This document shows, piece by piece, positions 1-9,740 of a DNA stretch of 64,000 nucleotides; the first letter of the stretch is position 1; each line of letters starts with the position of its first letter. The DNA comes from Aurantimonas coralicida DSM 14790 (GTDB taxonomy: Bacteria; Pseudomonadota; Alphaproteobacteria; Rhizobiales; Rhizobiaceae): NCBI RefSeq assembly GCF_000421645.1, contig NZ_ATXK01000001.1, forward strand, positions 744,001 to 808,000. The letters are read 5' to 3'. The position numbers and the translations under genes are program-made. Below the pieces are notes generated by a model that saw nothing but the letters and a program-made list of their open reading frames with translations, was not told the DNA's origin and made no database searches.

Positions 1-38
1 TCCGCATACCAGCGTCGTAAAGCAGCGGGTACATCCGG

Positions 39-935
39 ATGGACATCGTCCTCACCATCATTCTCGACGGCCTGATCTACGCCTCGTGGCTGTTCATCGT
101 CGCGCTCGGCCTGACTTTGGTCTTCGGCGTCCTGCGCATCCTGAACTTCGCCCATGGCGGGCTCTACGCGCTCGGCGCCTACAGCGCCGCCGTCGCGGTG
201 CCCTTCTTCGCCAGCTGGGGCCTGCCGCCCGCCTTCAGCCTGATCGCCATGTTCATCGCCGCCCTGGCGGTCGCCATCGTCATCGCTCCGCTCATCGAGC
301 GCGGCCTGCTGCGGCTGTTCTACGGCCGCGACGAAGTCCTGATCCTGCTCGTCACCTACGCCGTCTTCCTGATCCTCGAGGACGCCACCAAGATGGTCTT
401 CGGCGTCGACCCCTATTACGTCTTCGAGCCGCGCAACCTCCTCGGCAATGTCGAGGTCGGCAGCCTCTTCTATGTCGGCTACGACCTCGCACTGATCGGC
501 CTGGCCATCGTCTGCGGCCTCGGCGTCTGGCTCGGCCTGCACCGCACCCGCATCGGCAAGGTCACCGTCGCGGTGATCAACGAGCCCGAGGTCAGCGCCG
601 CGATGGGCGTGAACATCGCCCGCATCTACCTCCTGGCCTTCGGCCTCGGCGTGTTCCTGGCGGCCCTCGGCGGCGCCTTCACCAGCCCGCTCATCTCGGT
701 GCAGCCGGGCATCAGCGTCAGCGTCATCGTCGTCAGCTTCGCCGTCGTCATCATCGGCGGTCTCGGCTCCATTCCCGGCGCGGCGATCGGCGCCCTCATC
801 GTCGGGCTGGCCCGATCCTTCGCCGTCTACGAGGCGCCGGAAGCGGAGATCTTCATCATCTATCTGGTGATGGTCATCGTGCTGATCTTCCGGCCCGAGG
901 GCCTCTTCACTCCGGTTCAGGCACGCAAGATATGA
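39..935 (+). CDS. livH: Branched-chain amino acid ABC transporter permease, LivH type
   Basis: This is an inner-membrane permease of the LivH family, one half of the channel of a high-affinity ABC importer for branched-chain amino acids, amides or related compounds. The 298-residue protein is almost entirely hydrophobic helices. Near residue 36 it has the family motif NFAHGG, followed by a Leu-Gly-Ala-Tyr segment, and a conserved glycine-rich loop (IIGGLGSIPGA) lies near residue 240. Its stop overlaps the ATG of the next permease in an ATGA junction, so the two are probably translationally coupled. The binding-protein gene expected upstream lies outside the window, so the substrate cannot be set; urea and other amides use the same family. 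Confidence 0.93.
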   Translation: MDIVLTIILDGLIYASWLFIVALGLTLVFGVLRILNFAHGGLYALGAYSAAVAVPFFASWGLPPAFSLIAMFIAALAVAIVIAPLIERGLLRLFYGRDEVLILLVTYAVFLILEDATKMVFGVDPYYVFEPRNLLGNVEVGSLFYVGYDLALIGLAIVCGLGVWLGLHRTRIGKVTVAVINEPEVSAAMGVNIARIYLLAFGLGVFLAALGGAFTSPLISVQPGISVSVIVVSFAVVIIGGLGSIPGAAIGALIVGLARSFAVYEAPEAEIFIIYLVMVIVLIFRPEGLFTPVQARKI

Positions 936-1933
936 CCACCACGACCCGTATCCTGGCCGTCGCGTTCGTGGCCGCAATCGCCCTGATCGCACTGGGCGCC
1001 GTCCTGCCGCTCTGGCTCCTCTTCACCCTGACCAAGGTCGCCGCCTTCGGGCTGGTGGCGCTGGGCATCGTCACGCTCATGCGCGGCGGGCTCGTCTCCT
1101 TCGGCCAGGGCATGTTCTACTGCGTCGGCGCCTATGTCGCCGGCCTCGTCGCCCTGCATGTCGGCATCGAGGACGTCTTCGTGCTTCTCGCCGTCGGCGG
1201 GCTGGCCGGCGGCCTCGTCGCGGCGATCATCTCGCCGCTCGTGGCACGCTATCGCGGCATCTTCTTCGCCATGCTGACCATGGCCCTGTCGATGGTGCTC
1301 TACGGCGTCCTCGCCAAGTCCACTGCCATCGGCGGCTCCGACGGCTTCAACGTGCCCGAGCCGACCTTCCTCGGCTTCGCCCCGGCGCAGGCGGCATCCG
1401 ACTTCGCCCTCTACGGCGTGGCCGTCGGCGTGGCGGCGCTGGCCGCCGCTCTCTGCCGGATGTATTTCGACAGCGGTCCCGGCCTCGTCGCGCTGGCCGC
1501 CCGCGAGAACGAATTGCGGGTCGAATATCTCGGCGCCTCGGTGTTCTCGGTCACCCAGCGCAACTTCATCATCGCCGGTACGCTGGCCGGCCTCGGCGGC
1601 ACGCTGAACGGCTTGGCGCTCGGCCATATCGACCCGTTCTTCAGCTACTGGACCACCTCCGGCGAGGTCGTCTTCATCGCCATTCTCGGCGGCTACATGA
1701 GCGTCATCGCCGTCTTCGGGGCCGCGCTCCTGACCGAACTCGTGCGCTCCTTCGCCAACCAGTATTTCCCCGACAGCTGGCAGATGGCCCTCGGCATCTT
1801 CCTGCTGCTGGTGATCCTGTTCCTGCCGAAGGGTTTCGGCTCGCTCTGGGCCCGCCCGGTCAAGCGCGCCGAGACGCAGCGCCCCGGCAACGCAAAGCCC
1901 GTATCGTCCCTCGAAGGCGAGGCAGCCCGATGA
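932..1933 (+). CDS. livM: Branched-chain amino acid ABC transporter permease, LivM type
   Basis: This is the second permease of the importer, 333 residues if translation starts at the ATG overlapping the livH stop. The frame is open further upstream inside livH, but only the ATGA-overlap start gives a membrane-protein N terminus. The family motif GLVSFGQ lies near residue 54, and a second conserved glycine-rich segment (FIAILGGYMSVIAVFGA) lies near residue 250. It should dimerise with LivH in the inner membrane and bind the LivG and LivF ATPases. The C-terminal tail is charged and the stop overlaps the livG ATG. Confidence 0.92.
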   Translation: MTTTTRILAVAFVAAIALIALGAVLPLWLLFTLTKVAAFGLVALGIVTLMRGGLVSFGQGMFYCVGAYVAGLVALHVGIEDVFVLLAVGGLAGGLVAAIISPLVARYRGIFFAMLTMALSMVLYGVLAKSTAIGGSDGFNVPEPTFLGFAPAQAASDFALYGVAVGVAALAAALCRMYFDSGPGLVALAARENELRVEYLGASVFSVTQRNFIIAGTLAGLGGTLNGLALGHIDPFFSYWTTSGEVVFIAILGGYMSVIAVFGAALLTELVRSFANQYFPDSWQMALGIFLLLVILFLPKGFGSLWARPVKRAETQRPGNAKPVSSLEGEAAR

Positions 1934-2685
1934 GCGAAGAGATCGTCCTCCACGTGAAGGGGCTGAAAAAGGCCTTCGGCGCCGTCATCGCCGCCGACGA
2001 CCTCGACGTGCAGGTTCCGGCCGCCGCCCGCCTGTCGCTGATCGGCTCCAACGGTGCCGGCAAGACCACCTTCGTCAACATGGTCACCGGCTACATGAAG
2101 CCGGATTCCGGCGAGATCCTGCTTTACGGCGACAATGTCGTCGGCTTCTCGCCGCGGCGCATCAGCCGGATGGGCGTCTGCCGCTCCTTCCAGATCCCGC
2201 AATTGTGCGAATCCATGACCGCGGTCGACAATCTGATCGTCGCCGGCACCATCGCGTCGAAACAGAAGGCGTCCTTCTTCCGCCCGGTCCACGACCGGCA
2301 GAACGTCGATCGCGCCCTGGAGATGCTCGCCCGCTTCGGCCTCACCGACTATGCCGACCAGCCGGTCGAGCAACTGCCCGGCGGCGTGCGCAAGCTGATC
2401 GACATCGCCATGGCGCTGGTCAGCCAGCCGCGGGTGCTGCTTCTCGACGAGCCGACCTCGGGCGTCTCCTCGGAGGAGAAGTTCCCGCTGATGGACCGCG
2501 TGATGGCGGCGCTCGCCGGCGAAAAGGCGGCGGTGATCTTCGTCGAACACGACATGGAGGTGGTCACCCGCTACGCCGACCGGGTGCTCGCCTTCTATTC
2601 CGGCGACATCATAGCCGACGACACGCCCGAACGCGTTCTTGCCGACCCGAAGGTCCAGGAATTCGTCACCGGAACGGCGAGGTAG
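1930..2685 (+). CDS. livG: Branched-chain amino acid ABC transporter ATPase, LivG type
   Basis: This is a cytoplasmic ATPase of the liv-type importer, 251 residues. Walker A is GSNGAGKT at residues 39-46 and Walker B ends in LLLDEPTSG. The signature segment reads LPGGVRK, where LivG proteins usually have a serine-containing loop (LSYGE- or LSGGQ-like), and the D-loop reads SGVSSEE rather than the usual SGLN type. The fold and context leave no doubt about the family, but the altered loop may mark a substrate subgroup. The start overlaps the livM stop (ATGA), and livF begins three bases after this gene ends. Confidence 0.92.
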   Translation: MSEEIVLHVKGLKKAFGAVIAADDLDVQVPAAARLSLIGSNGAGKTTFVNMVTGYMKPDSGEILLYGDNVVGFSPRRISRMGVCRSFQIPQLCESMTAVDNLIVAGTIASKQKASFFRPVHDRQNVDRALEMLARFGLTDYADQPVEQLPGGVRKLIDIAMALVSQPRVLLLDEPTSGVSSEEKFPLMDRVMAALAGEKAAVIFVEHDMEVVTRYADRVLAFYSGDIIADDTPERVLADPKVQEFVTGTAR

Positions 2686-2688
2686 ACC

Positions 2689-3342
2689 ATGCTGACCTTA
2701 GAAAACATCCAGGTGAAGATCGGCCCCGTCGAGGCCGTGCGCGGCTTTTCGATGAGTGTCGAGCCCGGCGCCATGGTCGGGCTGGCCGGCCGCAACGGCG
2801 CCGGCAAGACCACCGTCATGCGCGCCATCATGGGCATCGCCGCCGTCTCCAGGGGCCGCATCCGCTTCAACGGGCAGGACATGGCCAAGCAGCCGGTCCA
2901 CGCGCGCGCCGCCGAGGGCATCGGCTACATGCCGGAGACCCGCGGCCTGATCCCCGAACTGTCGGTGGAAGAGAACATGCTGTTGCCGAGCTGGGTCATT
3001 TCCGGCCTCGACGGCAAGGCGCGGCTCGACTTCGTCTACGAGGTGATGCCCGAACTGAAGGACATGGCCAAGCGCAAGGCGCTGCAGCTTTCAGGTGGCC
3101 AGCAGAAGATGGTGGCGCTCGGCCGGGCATTGACCGCCGGGCACCGGCTGCTGCTGCTCGACGAGCCCTTCGAGGGTGTCGCGCCGGCACTGGCACAGCG
3201 CCTGTCCGACGTCATCTCGGCGCTGAAGAGCGAGAAGCTCTCCATCGTCATGAGCATGTCGGAGATGACCCATTCGCACACTGTCCTCGACCATGTCTTC
3301 GGGATCGAGCGGGGTGCCAACGCCATGGACGCGGCCGCGTGA
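2689..3342 (+). CDS. livF: Branched-chain amino acid ABC transporter ATPase, LivF type
   Basis: This is the second ATPase of the importer, 217 residues and a little shorter than typical LivF (about 235). Walker A is GRNGAGKT near residue 34, the signature is LSGGQQKM, and Walker B ends in LLLDEPFEGVAPAL, which is characteristic of LivF. The segment after the beta-strand at the switch region reads MSMSEMTHSHTV where LivF usually has a VEQN-type sequence. The stop codon overlaps the GTG start of the ligase gene downstream, so the ligase is likely part of this operon. Confidence 0.92.
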   Translation: MLTLENIQVKIGPVEAVRGFSMSVEPGAMVGLAGRNGAGKTTVMRAIMGIAAVSRGRIRFNGQDMAKQPVHARAAEGIGYMPETRGLIPELSVEENMLLPSWVISGLDGKARLDFVYEVMPELKDMAKRKALQLSGGQQKMVALGRALTAGHRLLLLDEPFEGVAPALAQRLSDVISALKSEKLSIVMSMSEMTHSHTVLDHVFGIERGANAMDAAA

Positions 3343-4973
3343 GCCGGGACGATTTCTTCTGGCCCGACGCCCCGGCCCTGCGGCAGGAGCCGCATTTCGG
3401 CGATCGCACCCTGAGTGCCTTTGCCGACCGTCCCGGCGACCTCGATGCCATGCTGGCGGCAGCCGCCGCCGCCAATCCGCACGGCGACGCCGTCATCTGC
3501 GGCAGCGTCCGCATCTCCCACGCGCGCCTGCGCACCATGGCGGATCAGGTCGCATCGCTCCTGGCGGCCAAGGGCATGTCGCGTGGCGATCGGGTCGGCC
3601 TTCTCGTCGGCAATCGCTGGGAATTCGTCGCCGCGCTCGTCGGCGCGGTGCGGGCCGGGATCGTCATCGTGCCTCTCAGCACAAGGGCAAGCGCGCCGGA
3701 GCTCGCCTACATCCTCACCGATTGCGGCGCAGCGCTGACCATCTGCGAGGCCGAGCTCGCCGACCGCCTGCCGGAGGGCGCGCGCCGGCTGGCCATCGGC
3801 GCCGAACCGAATGCCACCGGCGACGCCCGCGACTCCTTCGCCGAGATCCTCGCCACGGCCCCGCAGGCGCCCGCGACAGCTGCGCCGTCGGTGCCGCTTG
3901 CCGAGGAGGATCTTGCAGTCATCCTCTACACGTCCGGCACCACCGGAAACCCCAAGGGGGCGATGCTCACGCATCTGAACATCGTTCATTCCTGCCTGGT
4001 CTATCGCCACTGCATGCGACTGACCGCGGCCGACCGCACCATCGTCGCCGTGCCGGCCAGTCACGTCACCGGGCTGATCGCCAATGTCTTCGCCCTGCTC
4101 GGCGTCGGCGGGGCCGTGGTCATGATGCCCCGGTTCGAGGCCGATGCCTTTCTCGCATTGGCGACGGCCGAGCGCATGACCTTCACCATGATGGTGCCGG
4201 CCATGTACAATCTCTGCCTGCTGCGCGCCGATTTCACCCGCCACGACCTCAGCCACTGGCGGGTCGGCTCCTTCGGCGGCGCGCCGATGCCGGTCGCGAC
4301 CATCGAGCGGGTGGCGCAGCTTCTGCCCAATCTCGATCTCGTCCAGGCCTATGGCGCCACCGAGACCACCTCGCCCGCAACGATCATGCCGGCCGGCGGC
4401 CAGATCGCCCGCCCGGCCGGCGTCGGCGCCCCCGTGCCGGGCGCCGACATCCGCATTATGGACAGCGAGGGACACGAGGTCCTGCGCGGTCAGTCCGGCG
4501 AGATCTGGATCGGCGGGCCGATGGTCGTGCCGGGCTACTGGAACCTGCCGGAGAAGACAGCCGAATCCTTTATCGACGGCGCTTGGCGGTCCGGCGATGT
4601 CGGCCGGCTCGACGATGCCGGCTATCTGTTCATCCACGACCGCCTGAAGGACATGATCAACCGCGGCGGCTACAAGGTGTTCAGCGCCGAGGTCGAGAAC
4701 GTCCTCGCCTTCCACCCCGGGGTCGCCGAAGTCGCCGTCGTGCCCTACCCCGACCCCGTCCTCGGCGAGAAGGTCCAGGCTTTCGTCCACCGCCGCGACG
4801 CCGACATCGACGAAACCATTCTAGCAGCCTTCTGCCGCGAGCGCCTCGCCGACTACAAGATCCCCGACCGCTTCGTCTTCACCACAGATCCCCTGCCCCG
4901 CAACGCCAATGGCAAGCTGATGAAGGCCCCCTTGCGCGAACAGGCCAGAACCGACGCCGCCCGGGACATCTGA
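3339..4973 (+). CDS. Acyl-CoA synthetase (AMP-forming)
   Basis: This is an AMP-forming ligase of the acyl-adenylate superfamily, expected to activate a carboxylic acid with ATP and CoA. The chosen start is the GTG that overlaps the livF stop (GTGA), giving 544 residues, the usual family length. The phosphate-binding loop TSGTTGNPKG lies at about residues 198-207, the YGATET motif near residue 338, and the C-terminal hinge and catalytic-lysine region (GGYKVFS, NGKLMKA) are present. Coupling to a liv-type importer suggests that the imported molecule, or a product of it, is a carboxylic acid converted to its CoA thioester. Such pairs are common in aromatic or fatty-acid degradation, but the substrate is not readable here. 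Confidence 0.88.
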   Translation: MSRDDFFWPDAPALRQEPHFGDRTLSAFADRPGDLDAMLAAAAAANPHGDAVICGSVRISHARLRTMADQVASLLAAKGMSRGDRVGLLVGNRWEFVAALVGAVRAGIVIVPLSTRASAPELAYILTDCGAALTICEAELADRLPEGARRLAIGAEPNATGDARDSFAEILATAPQAPATAAPSVPLAEEDLAVILYTSGTTGNPKGAMLTHLNIVHSCLVYRHCMRLTAADRTIVAVPASHVTGLIANVFALLGVGGAVVMMPRFEADAFLALATAERMTFTMMVPAMYNLCLLRADFTRHDLSHWRVGSFGGAPMPVATIERVAQLLPNLDLVQAYGATETTSPATIMPAGGQIARPAGVGAPVPGADIRIMDSEGHEVLRGQSGEIWIGGPMVVPGYWNLPEKTAESFIDGAWRSGDVGRLDDAGYLFIHDRLKDMINRGGYKVFSAEVENVLAFHPGVAEVAVVPYPDPVLGEKVQAFVHRRDADIDETILAAFCRERLADYKIPDRFVFTTDPLPRNANGKLMKAPLREQARTDAARDI

Positions 4974-5083
4974 GGCGAGTTCGAGGCTTTCCACGTGGTG
5001 CAAAAGCTCGCCCCAACAGGCAACGGGGCATCCGCGATCACTCGCAGGCGCCCGTTCGGACTCTCAGGCCAGTGGACCGACAA

Positions 5084-5104
5084 GGAGGGCCCGAGCGGCC
5101 CTCC
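5084..5104. terminator. Hairpin between convergent genes
   Basis: GGAGGGCC and GGCCCTCC form a perfect 8-bp stem around a 5-base loop. It lies between the ends of the ligase (plus) and the sugar-binding protein (minus). There is no T-tract, so termination may be weak or depend on Rho. Confidence 0.55.
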
Positions 5105-5113
5105 CGTGCGGCG

Positions 5114-6109
5114 TTACTTCTGGATGCAGGTGTCGACAGTGTCCTTGGTGCATTCGTCGAGGCCGGTGAAGACCGGGTCATCGACATCCTTGCCCTCGAT
5201 CAGGTCGATCATCACCGAGGGCGCGAGATAGCCCATCTCGAAGGGCCGTTGGCCGACGAGCGCGGTCACGAGGCCTTCGCCGGCGATCGCCACCTCTTCG
5301 CCGATCGTGTCGGCGGCGCCGACGACGAAGTCGTTGCTGGCGATCCGCTCGGCATAGGGGCCGATGAGATCGCGATAGGGCTGCGGGGCGCCGAAGAGCG
5401 GCCAGCCTCCCATGATGCCGAAGGCATCGAGGTCGGGATTGGCGGCGAGGATGTCGGTCATCGCCTGGACACCCTTGGCGCCGTCGTCATTGGTGAAGAC
5501 GGGACAGCCGGCCACCTCGGTCCAGCCGCCCTCGCCGGCCAGTGCCGGAAGACCTTCCTCGCCCGACAGCGCGTCGCGCATGCCCTGGGCGCGGCGCAGG
5601 ATGTTGTCGGCGCCCGGATTGCCCTGGATGGAGCAGATCGTGCCACCATCCGGCTTCGCCTCGGCGATGTATTCGCCGATCCGCTTGCCCATCAGGTAAT
5701 TGTCCGTGCCCAGATAGGTCATGCGCAGGCCGGCATCCTCCTCGGCCAGATCCGCGTCGATGGTCATGATCGGCACGGTCGGGTTGGAGATCTTGATGGT
5801 CTGGGCGATCAGCTTGGCGTTGGACGGCGAGATCGCCATGGCGGCCGTGTCGGCCTTGCCCAGCATGTCCTGCACGATCTGCGCCTCGCCGGCCTCGTCC
5901 GACGTCGAGGCGGGACCGGTGTAGAAGCACTCATATTCGGAATCGGGGTTCTCGCCGTTCCACTTCTGACAGCCCTGGTTGATCGCCTCGAAGAACGGAT
6001 TGTCGAGACCCTTCACCACGATGACCAGCTGCTTCTTGGCCAGCGCCGGTGCCGCCCCGACGGCCAGCGCCGTCACCGCTGCCGCGGCCAGTAACGTCAG
6101 TTTCCTCAT
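5114..6109 (-). CDS. Sugar ABC transporter substrate-binding protein
   Basis: This is a periplasmic binding protein of the ribose-binding (RbsB, type 1) family, 331 residues. The start chosen is the ATG at 6109, preceded by GGAGGA on the minus strand and followed by a clear signal peptide (MRKLTLL... ending ALA-KK). The frame is open 15 codons further upstream, but that would bury the signal peptide. After cleavage the protein begins with a typical strand (KKQLVIVVKGLDNPFF), and the hinge and second lobe contain GTDNYLMGKRIGEYI. It is transcribed away from the ATPase and permease genes at 6799-8604, with which it presumably forms one importer. Several cysteines (Cys near 42, 51, 143 and in the C terminus) are more than usual and could form disulfides. 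Confidence 0.87.
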   Translation of the reverse strand: MRKLTLLAAAAVTALAVGAAPALAKKQLVIVVKGLDNPFFEAINQGCQKWNGENPDSEYECFYTGPASTSDEAGEAQIVQDMLGKADTAAMAISPSNAKLIAQTIKISNPTVPIMTIDADLAEEDAGLRMTYLGTDNYLMGKRIGEYIAEAKPDGGTICSIQGNPGADNILRRAQGMRDALSGEEGLPALAGEGGWTEVAGCPVFTNDDGAKGVQAMTDILAANPDLDAFGIMGGWPLFGAPQPYRDLIGPYAERIASNDFVVGAADTIGEEVAIAGEGLVTALVGQRPFEMGYLAPSVMIDLIEGKDVDDPVFTGLDECTKDTVDTCIQK

Positions 6110-6798
6110 GTCGTCCTCCCCAGTGATGGACCGCGCCTCTCGCAAGAAGGACAACGGCTCCCTTTCGGCTGCGGCGCTGCGTCCGCAATCCGGTACCTGC
6201 TGCGTGATGAAAGCCCCGGGACGAAGGCGGACCGAACGGATGGCCCCTGCAGTCGGCCCGTGGCCGCCGATCCGGGGCGCGCCTCCCGCGTGCGCCCTTG
6301 AAGATGTCCGCGCCGCCCGTCCGGCCAGCGAAGGTCACGTCGCAAACGAATTCGCCCCGGCCTGCACCGCGCCGAAGCAAGCCTGCCTGTTCACGAGACC
6401 AGGCTCCCATCCCGACACACGGACCATGGCAGATCGCGTCGCGCCGACCCGACGACAACCGTCGGGCGGCAGCAAAACAAACAACTGCACCGCACCATGA
6501 AAGTTATTGCGCCGCACTTGCTCGCGGCGAATTAACGTCATCTAAGCGCGCGGCGCAAAACCGGTCAACCGCATTTTTCCTGACGAAGTAAAAACTGGGA
6601 TTCCGCCCAAAATTGCTACGGCGCGTCGTTGACGGAGACGCCCCGAGCGTGCCTTATCGCCCTCGAAACGCGGCACAGATGCGCCGTATGCGCCCATATT
6701 CCCTAGCGGAATATCGATGTCGCAACAGGTGCATCGCCGTGTTGGCGGGCGGCAGGCGGACGGAGACGGCGGCCGGGAAACGGGGGGAATGGTCTGAC
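6110..6798. other. Divergent intergenic region of the sugar ABC locus
   Basis: This stretch of 689 bases separates the binding-protein gene (minus) from the ATPase gene (plus). No frame in it shows codon use or motifs like its neighbours. The segment 6480-6620 is clearly A+T-richer than its surroundings and is the best place for the two divergent promoters, although I cannot assign -35/-10 boxes with confidence. The rest is G+C-rich and unassigned. Confidence 0.5.
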
Positions 6799-7539
<741 letters not shown>

Positions 7540-7605
7540 GGCGGGCTGACACACCCCACCGACCGCCGCTCGCCCCACCCATCGCCGACCTGCAGGACAC
7601 CGCCC

Positions 7606-8604
7606 ATGGCTTTCACGCTGGAACAGCCCGTCGAACACAAGCAGCCGAGCTGGCTGAGTTCGATGGTTGCGAGCCAGACCTTCTGGGTCGTCGTCGCGCT
7701 CCTGGCCGCCTGCCTCTATCTGTCCCTCGCGACGGATTCCTTCGCCACCAGCAGGAACCTCTACAATATCAGCCGGAACGTCACCTTCACCGCGATCATC
7801 GCGCTGGGCATGACGCTGGTCATCATCAGCGGCGGCATCGACCTGTCGGTGGGCTCGGTCCTCTGCCTGTGTTCGATGGTCCTCGCCGTGGTCATGCATG
7901 CGGGCTATTCCATCGAGATCGGCATCGCCGCGGCCATCGGCACGGCGCTTCTCGTCGGCGCCTTCAACGGCGTCCTAATCGCCTATCTCGATTTTCCACC
8001 CTTCGTAGTCACGCTCGGCATGCTGTCGCTGGCCCGCAGCCTCGCCATGGTCGTGTCGAACAACACCGTGGTCTTCGAGTTCGGCCCGGACCACGACCAG
8101 CTTCTGGCGCTGGGCGGCGGGGCGTTCTTCTTCGGCATTGCCAACCCGGTCATCTACATGGTCGTGCTGGCGCTGATCACCGGCTTCGTCCTGCGCTGGA
8201 CGCGGTTCGGCCGGCATGTCTTCGCGATCGGCGGCAACGAGCATGCCGCCACCCTCACCGGCGTCCCGGTGCGCCCGATCAAGGTCGCGGTCTACATGAT
8301 CTCGGCGCTGACCGCGGGCATCGCCGGCATCATCCAGACCGGCTGGCTCGGGGCCGTGACGACCAATATCGGCGCCGGCATGGAACTGCAGGTCATCGCC
8401 GCGGCGGTGATCGGCGGCGCCAACCTTGCCGGCGGCGTCGGCACCGCCTTCGGCGCCCTGGTCGGCGCGGCGCTGATCGAGGTGATCCGCAACAGTCTCG
8501 GCCTCCTCGGCATCAACGCCTTCTGGCAGGGCGCCTTCATCGGCGGGGCGATCATCCTGGCGGTGCTGTTCGACCGCATCCGCAATCTCAGACTGCGGGA
8601 ATAG
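7606..8604 (+). CDS. Sugar ABC transporter permease, RbsC type
   Basis: This is an inner-membrane permease of 332 residues with the multi-helix pattern of the ribose-transporter family. The family motif GMTLVIISGGIDLSVGS lies near residue 67, and the second conserved stretch (VIGGANLAGGVGTAFG) lies near residue 267. It probably acts as a homodimer with the single-domain ATPase upstream and the binding protein encoded on the other strand at 5114-6109. Nothing in the sequence identifies the sugar. Confidence 0.9.
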   Translation: MAFTLEQPVEHKQPSWLSSMVASQTFWVVVALLAACLYLSLATDSFATSRNLYNISRNVTFTAIIALGMTLVIISGGIDLSVGSVLCLCSMVLAVVMHAGYSIEIGIAAAIGTALLVGAFNGVLIAYLDFPPFVVTLGMLSLARSLAMVVSNNTVVFEFGPDHDQLLALGGGAFFFGIANPVIYMVVLALITGFVLRWTRFGRHVFAIGGNEHAATLTGVPVRPIKVAVYMISALTAGIAGIIQTGWLGAVTTNIGAGMELQVIAAAVIGGANLAGGVGTAFGALVGAALIEVIRNSLGLLGINAFWQGAFIGGAIILAVLFDRIRNLRLRE

Positions 8605-8747
8605 CCGGCCGGAACGGGACTGCGCACTGGCCGCGGGACCGATCCGCCCCAACTCGGCGGAAGGCGCGCCGGCGGCCTTGCGGGTGCCATGGCCGCGGAG
8701 GCGGCCCTCCGTCCGGCGCCAAGAGATTTCGACAGGGAGTTCCAGAA

Positions 8748-9641
8748 ATGAGCAAGCGCATCGTCTTCACCGGCGGCACCGGCAAGGCCGGCCGCCACGT
8801 CGTCCCCTATCTCGTCGACAAGGGCCACAAGGTGCTGAATGTCGATCTCGTGCCCTTCGAGCATGAGGGCGTCGAGAACCTGAATGCCGACATCACCGAC
8901 AGCGGGCAGATGTACAACGCCCTCTCCAGCCATTTCGGGCTCGACGAATTCGCCACCGGCACCGGGCCCGCGCCGATCGACGCCGTGGTGCATTTCGCGG
9001 CAATCCCGCGCGTGCTGATCCGGCCGGACAACGAGACCTTCCGCGTCAACACGATGGGCACCTACAATGTCATCGAGGCGGCGGTGAAGCTCGGCATCCG
9101 CAAGATCGTCATCGCCTCCAGCGAGACGACCTACGGCGTCTGCTTCGCCGAGGGCGACAAGGATTTCCACCACTTCCCGCTGGAAGAGGATTACGACATC
9201 GACCCGATGGACAGCTATGGCCTGTCCAAGGTCCTGAACGAGAAGACGGCCCGCGCCTTCGCCATGCGCTCGGGCGCCGACATCTATGCCCTGCGCATCG
9301 GCAACGTCATCGAGCCCCACGAATACGACATGTTCCCCGCCTTCCTCGCCGACCCGATGTCGCGCAAGCGCAATGCCTGGAGCTATATCGACGCCCGCGA
9401 TCTCGGCCAGATGGTGGATCTGGCGATCGCCAGGGACGGGCTGGGCTTCCAGGCGTTCAACGCCACCAACGACACCATCACCGCCACCATGCCGACGGCC
9501 GAATTCCTGAAGACCTATTGCCCGCAGATCCCGATCACCCGGGAGCTCGGCGAATACGAGGCGCCGCTGTCGAACCGCAAGATCCGCGAGGTCCTCGGCT
9601 TCAAGGAGGAGCACGACTGGCGCAAATACGTCTCGGTCTGA
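8748..9641 (+). CDS. NAD-dependent epimerase/dehydratase family protein
   Basis: This is an extended short-chain dehydrogenase of 297 residues. The N-terminal nucleotide loop is GGTGKAG (residues 8-14) and the catalytic pair is in SYGLSKV (Tyr, then Lys four residues on), preceded by the serine-rich strand IASSETTYG. The start has GGGAG seven bases upstream. It follows the sugar ABC transporter on the same strand, so it probably acts on the imported sugar or a derivative, for example as an epimerase, a sugar dehydrogenase or a uronate-type dehydrogenase. Its length and the lack of a second domain favour a simple sugar oxidoreductase; the substrate is not known. Confidence 0.82.
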   Translation: MSKRIVFTGGTGKAGRHVVPYLVDKGHKVLNVDLVPFEHEGVENLNADITDSGQMYNALSSHFGLDEFATGTGPAPIDAVVHFAAIPRVLIRPDNETFRVNTMGTYNVIEAAVKLGIRKIVIASSETTYGVCFAEGDKDFHHFPLEEDYDIDPMDSYGLSKVLNEKTARAFAMRSGADIYALRIGNVIEPHEYDMFPAFLADPMSRKRNAWSYIDARDLGQMVDLAIARDGLGFQAFNATNDTITATMPTAEFLKTYCPQIPITRELGEYEAPLSNRKIREVLGFKEEHDWRKYVSV

Positions 9642-9681
9642 TCGCCGGCCTCGACGGGACCCTGGCCCCCATCCGGCAACG

Positions 9682-9712
9682 AAAAGGGGCGGCCCGCCGG
9701 GCCGCCCCTTTT
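9682..9712. terminator. Bidirectional intrinsic terminator
   Basis: A perfect 15-bp inverted repeat has AAAA on its left edge and TTTT on its right edge, with a G+C-rich core. It sits between the end of the epimerase gene (plus) and the end of the receptor gene (minus). The A and T runs give a U-tract in both directions, so it should terminate both. Confidence 0.85.
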
Positions 9713-9740
9713 CCATATCGTGCTGCGTTTGCCGGAGTTC

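Noticed and set aside
3-20. Possible tail of a binding-protein gene (livK) ending at a TAA near position 20
   Set aside because: Only six codons are visible, too few to support a gene call.
8605-8747. G+C-rich pairs in the gap between sugar permease and epimerase
   Set aside because: Short complementary runs exist, but none forms a clear terminator or operator.
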